In this document: piece by piece, positions 33,774-43,139 of the stretch
How positions within the stretch are numbered: the first letter of the stretch is position 1
How the letters are laid out: the number at the start of each line of letters is the position of its first letter
From: Halosimplex halobium
Lineage (GTDB): Archaea; Halobacteriota; Halobacteria; Halobacteriales; Haloarculaceae
NCBI RefSeq assembly: GCF_051414055.1
Contig: NZ_JBLKNX010000005.1
Coordinates: forward strand, 1-64,000
Direction of reading: 5' to 3'
Length of the DNA: 64,000 nt
Translations under genes and position numbers: made by a program
Notes under the pieces: generated by a model
Databases searched by the model: none
What the model saw: the letters and a program-made list of their open reading frames with translations, nothing else
Told to the model about the DNA's origin: nothing

Positions 33774-34997
33774 TCAGTCGCGCAGACGCTCGACGATCAG
33801 CTCGTCGAGGTCCTCGCGGAGCTCGTCGACCGCGACCTCCTCGAGGACGGGCACGAAGAAGCCCTCGACGAGCATGTTCTTCGCGCGCTCCTCGTCGACG
33901 CCGCGGGAGGTCATGTAGAACAGCTCCTCGGCGTCGACCTGGCCGACCGTCGCGGAGTGGCTGGCCTCGGTGTCGTGGTTGTTGATGATCAGCTTCGGCG
34001 AGGCGTCGGCCTCGCTGTCGTCGGACAACATCAGCGTGTTCTCGCGCTGGTAGGAGTTGGTGTCCCACGCGTCCGTGCCCACGTCCTGGACGCCCTCGTA
34101 GACCGAGCGGGCCTCGTCGTCGAGGACGCCGCGGGTCACCAGATCGGCCGTGGTGTGCTCGTCCTCGTGCCAGACGCGGCTGTTGATGTCGAAGTGCTGG
34201 TCGTCGTGGCCGAAGAAGGCGCCGACGATCTGCGACTCCGAGCCCTCGCCCAGCAGACGCGTCTCGACGCTGGACTTCGTGAGCCGGGAGCCGATGTTGC
34301 CCTCGATCCAGTCGACCGAGGCGTGGTCGGCGGTGTGGCCGCGCTTGACCTGGAAGTTGTAGCTGTCCTCGGCGAGGTTCTGGAGCGCCCCGTACTGGAC
34401 GCTGGCGTTCTCGCCGGCGACGACCTCGACGACGCCCGAGTAGTACTGGTCGCCGTCGACGTTCGTCCCGGTGCTCTGGCGTTCGAGGATCGTCGCGGAG
34501 GCGGACTCCTCGGCGACGACGAGCGTGTAGTTGAACAGCGAGCGGCTGTTCATCCGGGTGCGGATCTTCACGTCCTCGGCGGCGACGCCCTCGGGGACGT
34601 AGACGACGGTGCCGGCGCTAAAGAGGGCCGTCGACAGCGCCGTCAGGAAGTCCCGCTGGGGGTCGACGACGCTGCCGAACTGCTCCTCGACGAGGTCGCC
34701 GTGTTCGGCCAGCGCCTCGGACCACGAGAGCACGTCGGCGCCCTCGGCCTCGACGCGGTCTTTCTCCTCGTCCCACTCCAGGGGGTCGACCAGCGACTCG
34801 TAGTCGAGGTCGGTGAGGTTCGTCCAGTGGCGCGGGCCGGGCGTGGTGATCACGTCCGGCATGTCCAGGTCGTCCAGCGCCGCCAGCGCCTCCAGACGGG
34901 TCTCGAGGAGCCACTCGGGCTCGTCGAGCTCGTCGCTGATCTGCTCTACCTGTTCCTCTGTGAGGTTCGCGTGTATCTGCGTACTCATGGAAATCAC
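33774..34997 (-). CDS. sufD: Fe-S cluster assembly protein SufD
   Basis: A 407-residue SufD: N-terminal SDELDEPEWLLETRLEALAALDDL, then a beta-helix core with QYYSGVVEVVAGENASVQYGALQNLAEDSYNF and the conserved C-terminal HSATVGQVDAEELFYMTSRGVDEERAKNMLVEGFF. It forms the SufBCD scaffold for Fe-S clusters. It starts eight bases after the SufB stop. Only SufB, C and D are here; the cysteine desulfurase is elsewhere. Confidence 0.93.
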   Translation of the reverse strand: MISMSTQIHANLTEEQVEQISDELDEPEWLLETRLEALAALDDLDMPDVITTPGPRHWTNLTDLDYESLVDPLEWDEEKDRVEAEGADVLSWSEALAEHGDLVEEQFGSVVDPQRDFLTALSTALFSAGTVVYVPEGVAAEDVKIRTRMNSRSLFNYTLVVAEESASATILERQSTGTNVDGDQYYSGVVEVVAGENASVQYGALQNLAEDSYNFQVKRGHTADHASVDWIEGNIGSRLTKSSVETRLLGEGSESQIVGAFFGHDDQHFDINSRVWHEDEHTTADLVTRGVLDDEARSVYEGVQDVGTDAWDTNSYQRENTLMLSDDSEADASPKLIINNHDTEASHSATVGQVDAEELFYMTSRGVDEERAKNMLVEGFFVPVLEEVAVDELREDLDELIVERLRD

Positions 34998-35004
34998 CGG
35001 GGGG

Positions 35005-36435
35005 TTACCCGAGCGAGCCCTCCATCTCGAGTTCGATGAGGCGGTTGAGCTCGACCGCGTACTCGATGGGCAGTTCCTCGGTGATCGGCTCGATGAACCC
35101 GGCGACGATCATCTGCTTGGCGTCGTCGTCGTCCAGGCCCCGCGACTGGAGGTAGAACACGTCCTCGTCGCCGATCTTGCCGACGGTCGCCTCGTGGGCC
35201 ACGTCGACGTCGCTCTCCTGGATCTCCATGTACGGCATGGTGTCCGACGTGGACTCGTTGTCGAACATCAGCGCGTCACACTCGACGTTGGTCTTCGAGC
35301 CCTTCGCGCCGTTGGCCATGTGGACCAGGCCGCGGTAGTTGGTGCGGCCGCCGTCCTTGGCGATGGACTTGGACTCGATGGTGGAGCTGGTATCGGGCGC
35401 GTTGTGGTAGACCTTCGCGCCGGTGTCGATGTCCTGGCCCTCGCCGGCCATGGCGATGGTGATGTGGTTGTCGGTCGCGCCGGGGCCCTTGAGGATGGTG
35501 CTCGGGTAGAGCATCGTCGCCTTCGAGCCCATCGAGCCGGAGACCCACTCCATCGTGGCGTCGGCCTCGGCGATGGCGCGCTTGGTGTTGAGGTTGTAGG
35601 TGTTCTTCGACCAGTTCTGCACCGTCGAGTACTGGACGTGAGCGCCCTCGCCCACGAACACCTCGACGCCGCCTGAGTGGAGGTTGAACTCCGAGTACTT
35701 GGGCGCGCTGCAGCCCTCGATGTAGTGAACTTCGGAGTTCTCCTCGGCGATGATGAGCGTGTGCTCGAACTGGCCCATGCCGTCGGAGTTCATCCGGAAG
35801 TACGCCTGGACCGGCATGTCGACCGTCGTGTCCTCGGGGACGTAGACGAACGACCCGCCCGACCAGATGGCACCGTGCAGCGCCGCGAACTTGTTGTCGC
35901 TCGGCGGCACGGCCTTGGTCATGAAGTGCTCCTTGACGAGCTCCTCGTGCTCCTGGACGGCCTTGTCCATGTCGCAGAAGATGACGCCCTTCTCCTCCCA
36001 GCGCTCCTGCATGTTCTGGTAGACGATCTCCGACTCGTACTGGGCGCCGACGCCCGACAGGGCGTTCTTCTCCGCCTCGGGGATGCCGAGCTTGTCGAAG
36101 GTGTCCTGGATCTCCTCGGGCAGGTCCTCCCAGTCGTCGACCCCGCCGCGGGTCTCGATGTCCGGCCGGATGTACGGGACGATCTCGTCGACGTCGACCT
36201 CCGAGATGTCCGGCGCGCCCGGCCAGTCGGTCGGCATCGGCATCTCGTGGAACTGCTCCAGCGCGCGCAGGCGCCGCTCGAGCATCCACTCCGGTTCGTC
36301 CTTGTCCTCGGAGATGACCCTGATGGTCTCCTCCGTGAGACCCTTCTCGGCCTCGAAGGCGGATTTTTCCTCCTTCTTGAACTCGAATCGGGCCTCGGTG
36401 TCGGTCTCCTTGAGATGGTCTTGGTCTGAGCTCAT
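35005..36435 (-). CDS. sufB: Fe-S cluster assembly protein SufB
   Basis: A 476-residue SufB: EPEWMLERRLRALEQFHEMPMPTDWPGAPD, then KEHFMTKAVPPSDNKFAALHGAIWSGGSFVYVP, the core VECDALMFDNESTSDTMPYMEIQESDV and HEATVGKIGDEDVFYLQSRGLDDDDAKQMIVAGF. It is the main scaffold subunit of SufBC2D. It lies 46 bases below SufC and just above SufD in one operon. Confidence 0.95.
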   Translation of the reverse strand: MSSDQDHLKETDTEARFEFKKEEKSAFEAEKGLTEETIRVISEDKDEPEWMLERRLRALEQFHEMPMPTDWPGAPDISEVDVDEIVPYIRPDIETRGGVDDWEDLPEEIQDTFDKLGIPEAEKNALSGVGAQYESEIVYQNMQERWEEKGVIFCDMDKAVQEHEELVKEHFMTKAVPPSDNKFAALHGAIWSGGSFVYVPEDTTVDMPVQAYFRMNSDGMGQFEHTLIIAEENSEVHYIEGCSAPKYSEFNLHSGGVEVFVGEGAHVQYSTVQNWSKNTYNLNTKRAIAEADATMEWVSGSMGSKATMLYPSTILKGPGATDNHITIAMAGEGQDIDTGAKVYHNAPDTSSTIESKSIAKDGGRTNYRGLVHMANGAKGSKTNVECDALMFDNESTSDTMPYMEIQESDVDVAHEATVGKIGDEDVFYLQSRGLDDDDAKQMIVAGFIEPITEELPIEYAVELNRLIELEMEGSLG

Positions 36436-36481
36436 TGTTGTGTCGTAGGTTTGGTGTGCAGACGGAAGACGTTGTGCACGG

Positions 36482-37414
36482 TCACGCCGCCTCGTAGACT
36501 TCCTCGCGGACCCAGTCGTAGCCCTCGTCCTCGAGGGTCTCGGCCAGCTCCGCGCCGCCCGACTTCGCGATCTCGCCGTCGAGCATCACGTGGACGTGGT
36601 CCGGCTCGACGTAGTCGAGGATGCGCTGGTAGTGGGTGATCTGCAGGATGCCCGCGCCCTGCTCGTCGCGCAGCGCGTTGATGCCCGTCGAGACGTCCTG
36701 CAGGCGGTCGATGTCCAGCCCGGAGTCGATCTCGTCGAGCACGGCGATGCTCGGCTCGAGGATCGCGGCCTGGAGGACCTCGTTCTGTTTCTTCTCCCCG
36801 CCGGAGAAGCCCGCGTTGAGATAGCGGTTCGCGAACTTCTCGTCCATGTCCAGTTGCTCCATCTTCTCCTGGAGGATCTCCTGGAACTCGGCGACGCCGA
36901 CCTCGCCCTCGTCGGCGGGCCCCTCCATCGGGGAGGTGTCGTAGCCCGCGGCGTCTTCCTTGGTGTCACCGCCCTCGTCGGCCTCGGCTTCCTCCTCCTC
37001 TTCGTCCTCGAAGAGCTCCTCGCGCTCCTCGAGCTTGGCGTTCAGCGCCGTGCGGAGGAAGTTCACCATCGTGACGCCCTCGATCTCGGCGGGGTACTGG
37101 AAGGCCAGGAAGATGCCCAGCGCCGCGCGCTCGTTCGGTTCCAGGTCGAGGAGATCCCACGTCCGCATGTCCTCGGGGACCTCGATGTCCTCGAACTCGT
37201 CCTCCTCGATGTGGAGTTGCACGTCGCCCCCCGTGACCTCGTAGGCCGGGTGACCCGCGATGATCTTCGCCAGTGTGGACTTCCCGGAGCCGTTGGGACC
37301 CATCAGCGCGTGGATCTCGCCCGACTGGACCTCCAGATCCACGCCCCGAAGGATCTGTTCGCCGCCGTCCTCTGCGACTTTCGCCTGCAGGTTGTCTATT
37401 TCGAGTACAGCCAT
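36482..37414 (-). CDS. sufC: Fe-S cluster assembly ATPase SufC
   Basis: A 310-residue ABC ATPase: Walker A LMGPNGSGKSTLAKIIAGHP, signature FSGGEKKQNEVLQ, Walker B IAVLDEIDSGLDIDRL and the H-loop ILQITHYQRIL. An acidic insert (about residues 135-175, rich in E/D with TKEDAAGYDTSPME) lies before the signature; haloarchaeal SufC commonly carries one. It powers cluster assembly on SufB. It is the first gene of sufCBD, with an AT-rich promoter near 37450-37460. Confidence 0.95.
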   Translation of the reverse strand: MAVLEIDNLQAKVAEDGGEQILRGVDLEVQSGEIHALMGPNGSGKSTLAKIIAGHPAYEVTGGDVQLHIEEDEFEDIEVPEDMRTWDLLDLEPNERAALGIFLAFQYPAEIEGVTMVNFLRTALNAKLEEREELFEDEEEEEAEADEGGDTKEDAAGYDTSPMEGPADEGEVGVAEFQEILQEKMEQLDMDEKFANRYLNAGFSGGEKKQNEVLQAAILEPSIAVLDEIDSGLDIDRLQDVSTGINALRDEQGAGILQITHYQRILDYVEPDHVHVMLDGEIAKSGGAELAETLEDEGYDWVREEVYEAA

Positions 37415-37558
37415 GTGTTTCGGTCGTCCTAAATCAGGGTACTGACGCTAATAATAGTTTCGAGTCACCACGACAGTATTTTCCGAATCGGGAACTCAGT
37501 TTTTGGTATTGGAAACAAGGGGAGCCGAGGCGAGGGCCGGTCCGGACCGGGACCACCC

Positions 37559-40500
37559 CTACATGAAGCTCTCTAACCCGGTCTGCTCCTGGCCGCTCTT
37601 GACCTCCTCCCAGGAGACGTCGAGGGCTTCGAGGATGCGCGCGATGGGGCCTTTCAGCGTCTTGTCGAGCATCTTGTCCCAGTCGACCTCGAAGGCGTCG
37701 GGGACCTGGTCGGCGTACTCGAAGCAGATCACGTCGGGGTCGCGCTTGAACTCGCCGTACAGCGGGTCCTCGGCGGGGTCCAGGTCCATCTCCTCCTCGA
37801 CCTCGCGGAAGAACTCGGGGTGGACCTTCTCAAGGTAGACACGCTTGGGTTTCGACCCGCTGGCGAAGTTGGTGTCCAGCAGGAGGTTGGCGTACTTCGC
37901 CCCGCGGACCTGTGCGGTGTCGGTGTCGTAGTTGTCGAGTTTCTTCCCGATACCGCCGGGAATACCCACGTCGTCGAGGCTGACCTCCCCGTTCTGGTAG
38001 TCCTCGATGACGCCGTGGACGTAGTCTTTCACGTCCTCGATGTCCTCGCCGTGGACGATCATCTCGATGACCTGCAGCTGCACTTCCTTCGTGATCGGCG
38101 CGATGTCCGACCGCTGGTACTCGAAGCCCGTGATGTCGATGTCGTCGACCTCCTTGCCCTCCTTCCAGACGATGTGGCCCGCGTAGCGCTTCTTCTTGCC
38201 CGCCTGGAAGAACCGCCGGTAGAGCTTCTCGAACTCGATCTGGAAGCGGTGGGAGTCGGCGTTGAGCTCCTCGCGGGCGAACTCGTCGTAGCGGTCGTTG
38301 ATGTGCTCCTCGATCTCGAATGACTTCTCGATGGCGCCCTCGGTGTCGAGGTCGCCCAGTTCGAGCATGACGGAGTCGGTGTTGTGAAGAACGACCCCGC
38401 CGACTGCATCGACGAAGTTCCCGTTTTCCGCGACACTGAGGTCGTAGACGTGTCCGTCGTGCTCAGCCTCGGAGATCTGGGGGTCACGGCCGCGACGGTA
38501 ATACGTACACGTTCTGATGGTGTAGGAGTCCTTCTCATCCCTGTATTTGAGCGAGTGTTTCCGCCCGCGCTGAGTGAGAAGCATGGATAGTCCACCGGCG
38601 AGTTCCCGGCTCGTCGTCTCGAAATCGAAGTTCTGCTCCGCGTATTCGTCGGAGTATCGCGGGAACTCCCTCGAACCGTCTCCTTCGACGAGGGTTTCGA
38701 GAAAGAGGTCCTGCAGCTCTTCGGGCAGATGGAACACGAACGAGGGGATCCGTTTACCGCGAGAGGTTTGGCCTGCGAACTCGCGGAAAAAGACTGCCAC
38801 AAGTTCGTTCATCATCTGCAACTTCTGCGTCCGGTCGTCGTACGTGGCGGTCCCGGACCCATCTTCGATTTCGTACTCGACAGTCCGTTCACCACCGCTG
38901 TCGCACGCGACGATGCTTGAATTCGTATTGTCGAACAGTCGGTGGTAATCGTCCTGCAGTGGTTCGAGCCAGGCAGCGCGCTCTTCGGAGATACTCGCAC
39001 CGAACCGGGAATCCGTCGTCTCGATAGTCGACGAACTTCCCTCCGAGATGTACGCGGCGAGCAACCGAACGAGCGCTCGTCCGTCCTCGCCCGCGAGGTC
39101 GATGTGGCGCTTCACGCGGACTGTCTTCGATTGGTCACGGTGGTGCTCGTGGCCGAACCAGACCCACTGGTCGTCGGCGTAGACGCGTTTCACTTTCGTA
39201 ACGACGTCTTCGCCACCACCGCCACGCCCGTCTTCGTACTCTCGCGTGTATCCGTCGAGAACTTCGTACACGTCGACGGTCGATCGCTCGTCCACCGCGG
39301 GGACATCTGGGACTCGGACCGGCGCCTCCACGTCCGCCGGACTCGCTTCACCGTAGCCGTCGCCGTGTTCGACGACGTAGGCGTGATCGCGCGTGGTGAC
39401 CGACTCACCGAACTTGTGCTGCAGCTTGACCACGTCCTTCTCGGTTCGGTGGCGGATGACCTGCTCAATCGGCTGCCACTCGGGCTCACCCTCGTCCGAC
39501 AGCGAAAGCGCTTCCCATCCCTCGAGTGTCCGACGGTCTTTCGGGTCGTTTGTGGCGGGAACCACACCACCGTCAGCGGTCACCACGATGCTGGAGTCCG
39601 TACGCTCCGTCGCTCTCTCGAAGAGGTCCGCGATCGGAACGATACGAACGGTTCCTGATGCGTCGCGAACGACGACGGGGCGGTCCCCGGTGACGCTGTC
39701 CCCGTAGGTGACGTCGTAGCCCAGTTCACTCGAGGCCTCGGCGGTGAAGCTGATCACCTTGCGGTTCGTCGACGTGACCCCAGCACTCATTTCACGGTCG
39801 TAGAGCCTGAAACGATCCCATCCGAAAACGCCGTACAACGAGTTCATTATCACCTTGACAGCTGCTTGTTGCCGGTCATATCGCTCGTACGCCTCGGATC
39901 CGGGGTCGTTGTCGTTTCGGAGGGACTTCTTTTCTTCACGTTCTGACAGTAGTTCGTCGACCATCTCACGGATGATGCCGTCGGGCTCCTTCCGGAAGTG
40001 GACGCCCGTGGGCGTGCGGTAGGTCTCGCCGTCGTAGCTCTCGGGGTCGACCTTCGTCTCCGGCGAGGCGTTTATAGTTGTCATCGACATTGGATAGAGG
40101 CTCTTAAGGTCTAGAACGCTGACATTTTCTCGGACGCCGGTGATCGGGTCGAAGACGGCGCCGCCCTCGAACTCGTCGGTGGCGTCCTGTTGGCCCTTCG
40201 ATGGGAGCGCGAACTCGCCGTAGGCCTTGTGGAGGACGTACATGTCGACGGCGTCGCCGGCGGTGGGGGCGTCCTCGATCTTGCAGCCCACGAGCTTGCG
40301 CGCCTCGTCCCAGAAGGCGATGATGTCCTGCTTGCGGTCGAGTTCGACGCACAGCTCCACGTCCCGGAGGTTGTACTCCAGCAGGCGCTCGGGGTCGTCC
40401 TCCCACAGGTCGCCGATGTCGCCGGTGTACCGTTCCTTGCCGGCGTCGAGTTCCATCTCCCCGACGGCGTCCAGTCGGTAGGACTCCAGTTCGGTGAACT

Positions 40501-42949
40501 GCGTGCTCTTGTACGCCCGCAGCAGGTCGAAGACGACGCGGCCCTTGATGTCCGGGCCGTTCCAGTCCGAGCGCCACACCTCGTCGACGCGGGAGAGGCG
40601 GTCGATGTCGAGGTCGTAGTCGTGGTCCGGGCCCTGTAACTCCTCCATCCGGTCGAGAAGGTACGGGGCGTCGAAGTCGTCGCAGTTGTGGACCAGACAT
40701 TCATCGGCGACAAAATTGTGCGTCGTCGTCTCGATATCGTACGTCGTTTCGGTTCCGGTGACCTCGATGTCGTCGACCTCGACGAATACGAACTCTTCCC
40801 ACTCTTCGGACTTCGTTTCGTGACGTTTGAGGTTGATATCCCGACGGTGCTTGTCTCGACCGATACGTTTCTCGTCGCTCCCGGTCTCGGCGTCGAACAG
40901 CGCGTACGGAATGTTCTCCGAGCGTCCGCTTTTGCCACCAGCGAAGTCCTCGAGGGCGTCCACCTTCTCGCCGTGGTTCATATGGGGCAAGACCCTCCGT
41001 TTGAGGCGCCCCATATCGCGCTTAGCGGACGGGATACGGACGATGTGGTCTCGCTGTTCGGCGTAGATCCCGAGTCGTTTGAACAGTTTCACGTACCAGT
41101 CCCCGATAGACCGGTTCTCCGCCGCGACGGTGACGCACGAGGAGACGTTTCCATCACCGTCGATCACACCAGCCAAGAATTTGGCAATATACTCTTCGGG
41201 GAGTTCGTACACCATCGAGAGATCGACCGAACCATCATTCTTGTCCCCGAACGGGATCCCCAGCCCGTTGAACGCGTACATCGTGGCGTAGTCGAGAACG
41301 TTCTGCTTGTAACAGCCTTTTCCGTCGGGTTCGAGGTGGGGATCGCTGGTAAATTGTTCGTGAAGCTCCTCTCTGGTGTTGTAGAATCGGACTCCATCGT
41401 CCCGCGACATCGAGCCGTCGGTGAGAACCAGGCCTGCCAGATAGAGTTCCCGAGCCGTAAGCTCCCTATCGAGGTCGGCACGTGTTCGCCGATACTCACG
41501 ACCGCCATCGGGCACAGCGATACCGTACTCTTCGGCGGCGACCTCACACCGTTCGAGAGTCCAGACATCGGTTTTTGGATGATAGAGAGTCCCTTTCGAT
41601 AAATCGAACGTATCGGCAAGTTCGGTGACGGCCCCCTCAGGGAGTTCCGATTTGATTTCCTTGACTCGTTCCTCGCTGGCAAACCGCTGATTCGCGGTCG
41701 GAACGAGATCTGAGAGCGCAGGGACGCTAGTGTCGTCCACTCGTAACTTCCTCGGTTTCAGGACGTAGTCGCCGCACTCGATACTCTCCCCCCGTTTCCA
41801 GCCGACCTGATCCTCGTCGCCGACCATGACCCGATGATCGCCGGACGTGGAGAGTTCGGTCCCGTCGGCGAGGTCGAAACGGAGAACCTCTTTTTCGCTC
41901 TCCCACTTGTTCGTTACTTCAGCGACAGTGGTTTGCTGAGCCTCACTACCGACGACTTCGTCGCCGGCTTCGACCTCGCGGATCTCGGTCAATGTCCCGT
42001 CGGCCATCTGGACCGCCGAATCCCCGGGGAGACAGTTCCACCCGGTTATGAGATCCGGGTCGGTCTCCTCCTCGAGATACTCCACGTACGCGTCGAGCAT
42101 CTCCGGCTCGGAGTCGAACACGCGCACGTCGGCGTCGATGTCGTCCTCGATGGGCTCGTACTCCGCCAGCGCGGCGGGGCCGTCGACGCCCGCCGGCGAC
42201 TGGTAGAGCCAATTGATGTACTCGTCGTCGTAGGAGTCGTGGGAGGTGAGACAGACGATGGTCTGCTCGCCGTCCTCGGGGAACCCGTTGCGGTCGTCGA
42301 CCTCGATGTCGAAGGTGTTGACCCGCGGCGTGGCGTTGTCGTCGACGGCCTCGACCTCCTGGTGGGGGATGCGGATGGTCCCGTCGTCGTCGCGTCGCTC
42401 GGGCACGCGGACGCCGCTCTCGATGTCCTTGTCGATGAGCAGGCGGTTGGGGAACAGGATGTCGGCCTCGTAGTGCTCGAAGTCGTCGCGGACCTGGCCC
42501 ACGTCGCGGGGCGTGCGGCCGATGATCTTCGCGAGGCGCTCGCCGCGGATCGACTCGAAGGGCTCGCCCTCGGCGTCGGTCTCGCGGTAGTCGACGAGGC
42601 CGTCGTACCCCGCGATGCGCTCGTCGTCGACGTTCTCGATAGGCGCGTAGAAGTACGGCTCGAAGTCGTACACCGCGACGTGTTCGAGTTCCGGGTCGTC
42701 GCCAGCGCCGGTCTCCCGCCGGCCGAAGACGTGGACGACGGGGAACTCGTCGTCGCCGCTGTACTCGACGGTGTAGTCGACCTGCGTGACCGTCAGCGTG
42801 ACCGTGCCCTGCGCGTCGGGGAACCGGACCGAGTCGGCGTCGACCACCGTCGCGGCGCCGCCGCCGTCCTCGTCGCCTGCGACGGCTTCGGCCTCGTCGG
42901 CGGGCCGCTCCTCGCCGGCCCCGAAGTCCCCGAACTCCGTTTGCTCCAT
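37559..42949 (-). CDS. polB: Family B DNA polymerase PolB with two inteins
   Basis: A 1796-codon gene encoding a polymerase precursor. Three extein parts (42035-42949, 39698-40684, 37559-38380) join into a 907-residue enzyme. Exo I is TFDIEVDD (about residue 213); Exo II NCDDFDAPYL is split by intein 1; Exo III is YNLRDVEL. Polymerase motif A is LDLKSLYPMSMT, motif B KVIMNSLYG, and motif C YGDTDS is split by intein 2. The C-terminus QTGLESFM is a PCNA-binding (PIP) box. The ATG at 42949 begins conserved sequence and lies about 30 nt below the TATTTTAG promoter. Islands of AT-ending codons occur at motifs A and B (see findings). The probable main replicative or repair polymerase. Confidence 0.95.
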   Translation of the reverse strand: MEQTEFGDFGAGEERPADEAEAVAGDEDGGGAATVVDADSVRFPDAQGTVTLTVTQVDYTVEYSGDDEFPVVHVFGRRETGAGDDPELEHVAVYDFEPYFYAPIENVDDERIAGYDGLVDYRETDAEGEPFESIRGERLAKIIGRTPRDVGQVRDDFEHYEADILFPNRLLIDKDIESGVRVPERRDDDGTIRIPHQEVEAVDDNATPRVNTFDIEVDDRNGFPEDGEQTIVCLTSHDSYDDEYINWLYQSPAGVDGPAALAEYEPIEDDIDADVRVFDSEPEMLDAYVEYLEEETDPDLITGWNCLPGDSAVQMADGTLTEIREVEAGDEVVGSEAQQTTVAEVTNKWESEKEVLRFDLADGTELSTSGDHRVMVGDEDQVGWKRGESIECGDYVLKPRKLRVDDTSVPALSDLVPTANQRFASEERVKEIKSELPEGAVTELADTFDLSKGTLYHPKTDVWTLERCEVAAEEYGIAVPDGGREYRRTRADLDRELTARELYLAGLVLTDGSMSRDDGVRFYNTREELHEQFTSDPHLEPDGKGCYKQNVLDYATMYAFNGLGIPFGDKNDGSVDLSMVYELPEEYIAKFLAGVIDGDGNVSSCVTVAAENRSIGDWYVKLFKRLGIYAEQRDHIVRIPSAKRDMGRLKRRVLPHMNHGEKVDALEDFAGGKSGRSENIPYALFDAETGSDEKRIGRDKHRRDINLKRHETKSEEWEEFVFVEVDDIEVTGTETTYDIETTTHNFVADECLVHNCDDFDAPYLLDRMEELQGPDHDYDLDIDRLSRVDEVWRSDWNGPDIKGRVVFDLLRAYKSTQFTELESYRLDAVGEMELDAGKERYTGDIGDLWEDDPERLLEYNLRDVELCVELDRKQDIIAFWDEARKLVGCKIEDAPTAGDAVDMYVLHKAYGEFALPSKGQQDATDEFEGGAVFDPITGVRENVSVLDLKSLYPMSMTTINASPETKVDPESYDGETYRTPTGVHFRKEPDGIIREMVDELLSEREEKKSLRNDNDPGSEAYERYDRQQAAVKVIMNSLYGVFGWDRFRLYDREMSAGVTSTNRKVISFTAEASSELGYDVTYGDSVTGDRPVVVRDASGTVRIVPIADLFERATERTDSSIVVTADGGVVPATNDPKDRRTLEGWEALSLSDEGEPEWQPIEQVIRHRTEKDVVKLQHKFGESVTTRDHAYVVEHGDGYGEASPADVEAPVRVPDVPAVDERSTVDVYEVLDGYTREYEDGRGGGGEDVVTKVKRVYADDQWVWFGHEHHRDQSKTVRVKRHIDLAGEDGRALVRLLAAYISEGSSSTIETTDSRFGASISEERAAWLEPLQDDYHRLFDNTNSSIVACDSGGERTVEYEIEDGSGTATYDDRTQKLQMMNELVAVFFREFAGQTSRGKRIPSFVFHLPEELQDLFLETLVEGDGSREFPRYSDEYAEQNFDFETTSRELAGGLSMLLTQRGRKHSLKYRDEKDSYTIRTCTYYRRGRDPQISEAEHDGHVYDLSVAENGNFVDAVGGVVLHNTDSVMLELGDLDTEGAIEKSFEIEEHINDRYDEFAREELNADSHRFQIEFEKLYRRFFQAGKKKRYAGHIVWKEGKEVDDIDITGFEYQRSDIAPITKEVQLQVIEMIVHGEDIEDVKDYVHGVIEDYQNGEVSLDDVGIPGGIGKKLDNYDTDTAQVRGAKYANLLLDTNFASGSKPKRVYLEKVHPEFFREVEEEMDLDPAEDPLYGEFKRDPDVICFEYADQVPDAFEVDWDKMLDKTLKGPIARILEALDVSWEEVKSGQEQTGLESFM
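38381..39697 (-). mobile_element. PolB intein 2 at YGD/TDS (pol-c site), with LAGLIDADG endonuclease
   Basis: A 439-residue intein between D1084 and T1524. It starts with Ser (SVTGDRPVVV, block A), has block B VTTRDHAYVV (TxxH), and ends HVYDLSVAENGNFVDAVGGVVLHN (blocks F and G) before Thr+1. It carries a two-motif homing endonuclease: RLLAAYISEGSSS and LFLETLVEGDGSRE. Codon use is less GC-rich than the exteins. Splicing residues S1, His-Asn, T+1 are intact, so self-splicing is expected. Confidence 0.93.
40685..42034 (-). mobile_element. PolB intein 1 in the Exo II motif, with LAGLIDADG endonuclease
   Basis: A 450-residue intein between N305 and C756, interrupting GWN/CDDFD. It starts CLPGDSAVQM (block A), has TSGDHRVMV (block B), and ends TYDIETTTHNFVADECLVHN before Cys+1. 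Two DOD motifs, LYLAGLVLTDGSMS and FLAGVIDGDGNVS, show a LAGLIDADG homing endonuclease. C1, HN and C+1 are present, so splicing is expected. Base composition is markedly less GC-rich than the exteins, a sign of transfer. Confidence 0.93.
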
Positions 42950-42971
42950 GTTACTCGGCGTTGGCGGGGCC

Positions 42972-42986
42972 CGACTAAAATAGTCG
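42972..42986. promoter_or_regulatory. Palindrome over the polB TATA box
   Basis: CGACTA-AAA-TAGTCG is a 15-bp palindrome that includes the minus-strand TATA element TATTTTAG, centred about 30 nt before the polB ATG (leaderless). A regulator binding here would occlude transcription. Confidence 0.4.
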
Positions 42987-43139
42987 CGGTATCCGGGATC
43001 GACGGGTCGGTCTCGCCGGTGTCTCCGCTGTCTCTGACCGAGCGGGTCTGAACTGCTGCGAGGAACGGGACCGACTCGACCGTACTCGTCTCGACCGCAC
43101 TCGATTCGGCCCACCTCGACTCGACCGCAGGGGACAGCA

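Noticed and set aside
41834..43051. Plus-strand 405-codon frame opposite the polB N-terminus
   Set aside because: Antisense shadow of the polymerase; no recognisable domain.
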